Shown in pieces: positions 60,749 through 64,000 of a stretch of 64,000 bases of DNA (positions are counted from its first letter, which is position 1; each line of letters opens with the position of its first letter). The notes under the pieces are model-generated. The model was not told where the DNA came from. It ran no database searches and was given only the letters and a program-made list of their open reading frames with translations. This DNA comes from Hymenobacter jeongseonensis (GTDB lineage: Bacteria > Bacteroidota > Bacteroidia > Cytophagales > Hymenobacteraceae): assembly GCF_015694725.1 (NCBI RefSeq), contig NZ_JADQDQ010000004.1:62001-126000 (forward strand), in the 5' to 3' direction. The position numbers were made by a program, and so were the translations under genes.

Positions 60749-61075
60749 TTAAACCGAGAAGCTTTCGCCGCAACCGCACTCGCGCGAAGCGTTGGGGTTG
60801 TTAAACTGAAAGCCCTTGCCGTTCAGGCCATCGGAGAAGTCCAGTTCGGTGCCGGCCAGGTAGAGAAAGCTCTTCATGTCGACCACTACGCGCACACCCT
60901 TGTCCTCGAACTCCTGGTCCATGGGCCGCACTTCGTTGTCGAAATCCAGCTTGTAGCTCAGGCCCGAGCAGCCGCCACCGGCTACCGAAGCGCGCAGGCG
61001 GTACGTCTCGTCGAGGTGCGCGTCTTCAATCAGGCGCGCTACTTTTTCTTTGGCTTTATCGGATACAGTAATCAT
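60749..61075 (-). CDS. iscA: Iron-sulfur cluster assembly protein, IscA/SufA/ErpA family
   Basis: A 108-residue A-type carrier that receives Fe-S clusters from the IscU scaffold and hands them to target proteins. The three conserved cysteines are present: Cys36 in GGGCSGLSY and two in ECGCGESF near the C-terminus. Length is normal. It is the last gene of the isc group on the minus strand (iscS, iscU, unknown, iscA). The A-type families are so similar that the exact member (IscA, SufA or ErpA) cannot be fixed from sequence alone. Confidence 0.95.
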   Translation of the reverse strand: MITVSDKAKEKVARLIEDAHLDETYRLRASVAGGGCSGLSYKLDFDNEVRPMDQEFEDKGVRVVVDMKSFLYLAGTELDFSDGLNGKGFQFNNPNASRECGCGESFSV

Positions 61076-61196
61076 GGCAGTATGAGGGCAGGGCCTCGGT
61101 CAACTAATAGCTTAAACGGAAGCGCAATTTAGACAAATTATAAACAAGGAATTTATTTCCTTTGTTCACTCGCCCACATTTACCGACTGGCTTCCG

Positions 61197-61592
61197 CTAC
61201 GAACTCGGATTCAGCACCACGCTGAAAACCGTGATGGCGTTTAGGTCGCGGCCGAAATAGAGCTTGTCGAGTGCCTCGTACGCGTTGTGGGCGCGGAAAT
61301 AGGAGGTTTGCAATTCCTTGTCGCCGCGGGTGCGCCACTGCAGCGTGTAGGAGCTTTCGGTGTCGCGGAAACGCTTCACGTAGTCCAGCATCTTCTGCAG
61401 GCACTCCACTTCGTCGCGGCCCGTTTCGAAGCGGAACAGGAACGACTGGTGGTGCCGGGGGTTCACCGTGACCAGGTCCAGGCGTGTTTGGCCTTCCACC
61501 GTACGGAACTCGAACCGCAGTTGCGCTGGCTCCAGGCCTAAGTATTGCTGAATTTCGCGCTCTAAGCGGGCGACTTCAAATTCGTCGGTCAT
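61197..61592 (-). CDS. Unknown 131-aa protein inside the isc group
   Basis: I do not recognise this family. The 131-residue protein is soluble, begins with a short coiled region (MTDEFEVARLEREIQQYLGL), then alternates beta and helical parts (QLRFEFRTVEGQTRLDLV, FLFRFETGRDEVECLQKMLDYV, YFRAHNAYEALDKLYFGRD). It has a single cysteine and no signal peptide, so it is not an obvious Fe-S protein. The start at 61592 is preferred because the longer frame (to 61661) reads into the inverted repeat at 61620-61708. Its place between iscU and iscA, in the same direction, hints at a link to Fe-S assembly. Confidence 0.7.
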   Translation of the reverse strand: MTDEFEVARLEREIQQYLGLEPAQLRFEFRTVEGQTRLDLVTVNPRHHQSFLFRFETGRDEVECLQKMLDYVKRFRDTESSYTLQWRTRGDKELQTSYFRAHNAYEALDKLYFGRDLNAITVFSVVLNPSS

Positions 61593-61619
61593 GGAATTAC
61601 AGAAAGAATAAAAAAAACT

Positions 61620-61708
61620 GTCATCCTGAGGGCAGCGAAAGACCTTGTCAAGCAAGAACAACTATCGTGTTCAAACGTGACAAGGTCTTTCGCTGCCCTC
61701 AGGATGAC
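61620..61708. repeat. Inverted repeat with perfect 31-base arms (relative of family 1)
   Basis: Arms at 61620-61650 and 61678-61708 are exact complements and begin GTCATCCTGAGGGCAGCGAA. This follows the same plan as family 1 (GTCATGCAGAGCGCAGCGAA) with changed bases. It lies between iscU and the unknown gene, so it interrupts the isc transcript. Confidence 0.9.
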
Positions 61709-61724
61709 AGCAATGGTCTAAAAC

Positions 61725-62135
61725 TTAGTGGTGGGCGAGCTCCAGCGCGGGCAAGCCGTTCTTCACGCGGTAGTCCGAAATGGCCGATTTGATGGCATCT
61801 TCAGCCAGCACCGAGCAGTGAATTTTAACGGGCGGCAAAGCCAGCTCTTCCACAATCTCCATGTTGTCGATGGCCAGGGCCTCGTCCACGGTTTTGCCTT
61901 TCAGCCACTCCGTCGCCAGCGACGAGGAAGCAATGGCCGAGCCGCAGCCGAACGTCTTGAATTTGGCGTCGGTGATGGTGTTGGTGGCTTCGTCTACCTC
62001 GATTTGCAGGCGCATTACGTCGCCGCACTCGGGAGCACCCACGAGGCCTGTGCCTACGTTCTTTTTGCTTTTGTCCAGCGTGCCCACGTTGCGGGGGTTG
62101 CTGTAATGGTCAATTACTTTATCGGAATAAGCCAT
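61725..62135 (-). CDS. iscU: Iron-sulfur cluster scaffold protein IscU
   Basis: A 136-residue scaffold on which IscS-derived sulfur and iron form clusters. It has the three ligand cysteines: Cys37 in APECGD, Cys64 in FGCGSA and Cys107 in KIHCSVLAE, and Asp39, all as in IscU rather than SufU (which has an insertion between the second and third Cys). The start gives the normal MAYSDKVIDHYSNPRNVG N-terminus. It follows iscS by 48 bases on the minus strand. Confidence 0.97.
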   Translation of the reverse strand: MAYSDKVIDHYSNPRNVGTLDKSKKNVGTGLVGAPECGDVMRLQIEVDEATNTITDAKFKTFGCGSAIASSSLATEWLKGKTVDEALAIDNMEIVEELALPPVKIHCSVLAEDAIKSAISDYRVKNGLPALELAHH

Positions 62136-62183
62136 GGCTTGAGTTAAGTTAGAATTTTAAGCGATGCAGTGGATTTCAACCGA

Positions 62184-63398
62184 TTAATGCTCGGCCCACT
62201 CAATTTTGCTGAGGTCAACACCTTCCTTGAACATCTCCCACAGGGGCGACATTTCGCGGAGCTTGGTTACGGCTTCTTTTACGTGGCCGATGGCGTAATC
62301 GATTTGCTCGTCGGTAGTGAAGCGGCTGAGGCCAAAACGCAGCGAAGAGTGCGCCAGGTCGTCGCTCAGGCCCAAGGCCTTCAGTACGTAACTGGGCTCC
62401 AAGGAGGCCGAAGTACAGGCCGAGCCCGACGATACTGCCAAGTCCTTCACGCCCATCATCAGGCCTTCGCCTTCTACATACTTGAAGCTGATGTTGGTGA
62501 CGTGCGGGAGGCGGTGCTCCACCGAACCGTTGATGTAGCTTTCTTCCAGCGTGGTCAGTTCTTTTTCGAGGCGGTCGCGCATGGCGCTCAAGCGCGCGGT
62601 GTCGGCGGCCATCTCGAGGCGGGCCAGCTCACAAGCCTTGCCCAAACCCACGATGCCGGGCACGTTGAGGGTGCCGGAGCGCATGCCGCGCTCGTGGCCA
62701 CCGCCGTCCATCTGGGCGGTTACTTTTACCCGGGGGTTCTTGCGCCGCACGTACAGCGCGCCTACGCCCTTGGGGCCGTACATTTTGTGAGCCGTGAAGG
62801 CCATGATGTCGATGCCATCAGCGATGACATCAACGGGGATTTTGCCAACGGCCTGGGTGGCATCCGTCATGAACAGGGCACCGTGGCTGTGGGCAATTTT
62901 GGCGATTTCGCGGATGGGCTGAATGGTGCCCGTCTCGTTGTTGCCGTACATGATGGTGACCAGGATGGTCTGCGGAGTCATGGCGGCTTCCAACTCCTCA
63001 AGGCTGATGAGGCCCTGCTCGTTTACGGGCAGGTAGGTGACGCGGCCACCCAGCTTCTCAATGTGTTTGCAGGTATCGAGCACGGCTTTGTGCTCGGTGG
63101 TGGCGGTGATAATGTGGTTGCCCTTTTGGCTATACATCTCGAACACGCCCTTGATGCCGAGGTTGTCCGACTCGGTAGCGCCCGAGGTGAAAATAATTTC
63201 CTTGGGGTCGCAGTTGATGAGCTTGGCAATTTGCTCACGCGAATAGTCCACGCCTTCTTCGGCGGCCCAGCCGAAGGGGTGGTTGCGTGAGGCCGCATTG
63301 CCGAATACGTCGGTCAGGTAAGGCATCATGGCCTCCAATACCCGCGGGTCGAGGGGCGTGGTGGCGTTGTTATCGAGGTAAATGGGGAGCTTCAGCAT
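62184..63398 (-). CDS. iscS: Cysteine desulfurase IscS
   Basis: A 404-residue PLP enzyme that takes sulfur from cysteine for cluster assembly. N-terminal [18 protein letters not shown], the PLP Lys in [11 protein letters not shown], the catalytic loop Cys in [14 protein letters not shown], and the C-terminal IscU-contact region (WAEH) are all present. The length matches IscS. The start at 63398 is supported by the family N-terminus; a longer frame to 63458 adds 20 unrelated residues. First gene of the isc group; no iscR regulator is seen. Confidence 0.97.
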   Translation of the reverse strand: MLKLPIYLDNNATTPLDPRVLEAMMPYLTDVFGNAASRNHPFGWAAEEGVDYSREQIAKLINCDPKEIIFTSGATESDNLGIKGVFEMYSQKGNHIITATTEHKAVLDTCKHIEKLGGRVTYLPVNEQGLISLEELEAAMTPQTILVTIMYGNNETGTIQPIREIAKIAHSHGALFMTDATQAVGKIPVDVIADGIDIMAFTAHKMYGPKGVGALYVRRKNPRVKVTAQMDGGGHERGMRSGTLNVPGIVGLGKACELARLEMAADTARLSAMRDRLEKELTTLEESYINGSVEHRLPHVTNISFKYVEGEGLMMGVKDLAVSSGSACTSASLEPSYVLKALGLSDDLAHSSLRFGLSRFTTDEQIDYAIGHVKEAVTKLREMSPLWEMFKEGVDLSKIEWAEH

Positions 63399-63490
63399 TG
63401 CGCGCAGCGGTATAGCAGAGGTGGTAAGCCAGCGAATAACTGGACCCTGGTAGAACACACTTCCAGGGCAATCAGTTTTCTTTGATTCTA

Positions 63491-63498
63491 CAAAAGTA
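63491..63498 (-). promoter_or_regulatory. Candidate -7 promoter element of the isc group
   Basis: Read on the minus strand, TACTTTTG matches TAnnTTTG and lies about 93 bases before the iscS start. The matching -33 TTG is not clear. Confidence 0.35.
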
Positions 63499-63607
63499 GA
63501 TACAATCTAAATAAGGAATTGCGTCGAGTTCTGGCCGTAAATCAAAAGACTCAGTAAAACCATCATTTTAAGCCCATCAGCGGCCTATTGCTTTCCGTTT
63601 TGCCCCT

Positions 63608-64000
63608 ATGTTTACCAACCTCGAACACCTCGGCCTAGCCGTTAATGACCTGGAAGCGGCCACGGCGCTCTACACCACTTTGCTGGGCGCGGCTCCTTAT
63701 AAGAAGGAGCATGTGGCCGGCGAGGCCGTTGATACGGTTTTTTTCCAGGTGGGCGGCTCCAAGATTGAGCTGCTGGCCGGCACCTCACCCGACAGCGCCA
63801 TCACCAAGTTTCTGGCCAAGAAGCCCGAAGGCATTCACCACGTTGCGTTCGAAGTCGACGACATTCGGGCCGAGATGGCGCGGCTGAAAGGGGAGGGCTT
63901 TGTGTTGCTCAATGACGAGCCGAAGCGCGGCGCTGACAACAAGCTGGTGTGCTTTGTGCACCCAAAGAGCGCCGCCGGCGTATTGGTTGAACTTTGCCAA
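63608..64000 (+). CDS. mce: Methylmalonyl-CoA epimerase (end lies at window edge)
   Basis: The 131 visible residues form a complete-looking vicinal oxygen chelate protein of two beta-alpha-beta-beta-beta units that interconverts (2R)- and (2S)-methylmalonyl-CoA in the propionate pathway. Motifs include the metal His in LEHLGLAVND, Gln/Glu ligands in VFFQVGGSKIELL, HHVAFEVDDIRAEM, and the closing GVLVELCQ, which is the usual end of the family. The stop codon lies just beyond the window. The gene is divergent from iscS. Confidence 0.92.
   Translation, partial: MFTNLEHLGLAVNDLEAATALYTTLLGAAPYKKEHVAGEAVDTVFFQVGGSKIELLAGTSPDSAITKFLAKKPEGIHHVAFEVDDIRAEMARLKGEGFVLLNDEPKRGADNKLVCFVHPKSAAGVLVELCQ

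Noticed and set aside
61593..61661. Longer form of the 131-aa isc-linked protein
   Set aside because: The additional residues come from the inverted repeat at 61620-61708.
1067..61708. Repeats as a CRISPR array
   Set aside because: Copies are spread over 60 kb as single inverted pairs, not as regularly spaced direct repeats, and no cas gene is present.

Overview
The window is GC-rich DNA from a member of the Bacteroidota, most likely Cytophagales and Hymenobacter-like. The evidence is a SusC/SusD pair, two very large proteins with C-terminal type IX secretion (T9SS) sorting domains, LytS/LytTR signalling, promoters that fit the Bacteroidetes pattern (TTG, 19 bases, TAnnTTTG), and dense REP-like inverted repeats between genes. 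I see no rRNA, tRNA, CRISPR array, prophage or classical insertion sequence.

Layout: (1) 1-9418: the end of a histidine kinase, a small lipoprotein, a HAD hydrolase, a large AsmA-like protein, an unknown protein, and an NtrB/NtrC-type sensor kinase and sigma-54 activator pair. (2) 9529-16596: an AT-rich orphan gene with a possible nuclease motif, then a minus-strand five-gene module. The module encodes a cytoplasmic coiled-coil protein, a membrane-anchored PspA/IM30-like coiled-coil protein, a periplasmic substrate-binding domain fused to an OmpA domain, an ABC permease and an ABC ATPase. A REP-associated tyrosine transposase (RAYT), bracketed by its own REP pairs, sits inside this module. 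This is the least conventional system in the window. (3) 16895-43070: a glucuronoarabinoxylan utilisation locus. It holds a LacI-type regulator with a zinc ribbon, mannonate dehydratase, GH67, an SDR oxidoreductase, SusC, SusD, a GH35-like enzyme, a SASA-type esterase, GH3, xylulokinase, xylose isomerase, GH51, GH10 and GH115. (4) 43299-51197: a zinc metalloprotease, a PfkB kinase, type I pullulanase, and a LytS/LytTR two-component pair. (5) 51725-60593: two paralogous T9SS-exported giant proteins. (6) 60749-63398: an isc iron-sulfur cluster operon (iscS, iscU, an unknown gene, iscA). (7) 63608-end: methylmalonyl-CoA epimerase.

How the xylan genes fit together: GH10 would cut the backbone, SusCD import the oligomers, the esterase and GH115/GH67/GH51 remove acetyl, (methyl)glucuronosyl and arabinosyl groups, and GH3 release xylose. 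XylA and XylB feed xylose to the pentose phosphate pathway, while the SDR and UxuA carry fructuronate via mannonate to 2-keto-3-deoxygluconate. Uronate isomerase and KDG kinase are not in the window.

Repeats: four families of inverted-repeat elements occupy many intergenic gaps. Several overlap start or stop codons, so gene starts and ends near them need care. Functions are inferred from motifs read by eye; no database search was run.
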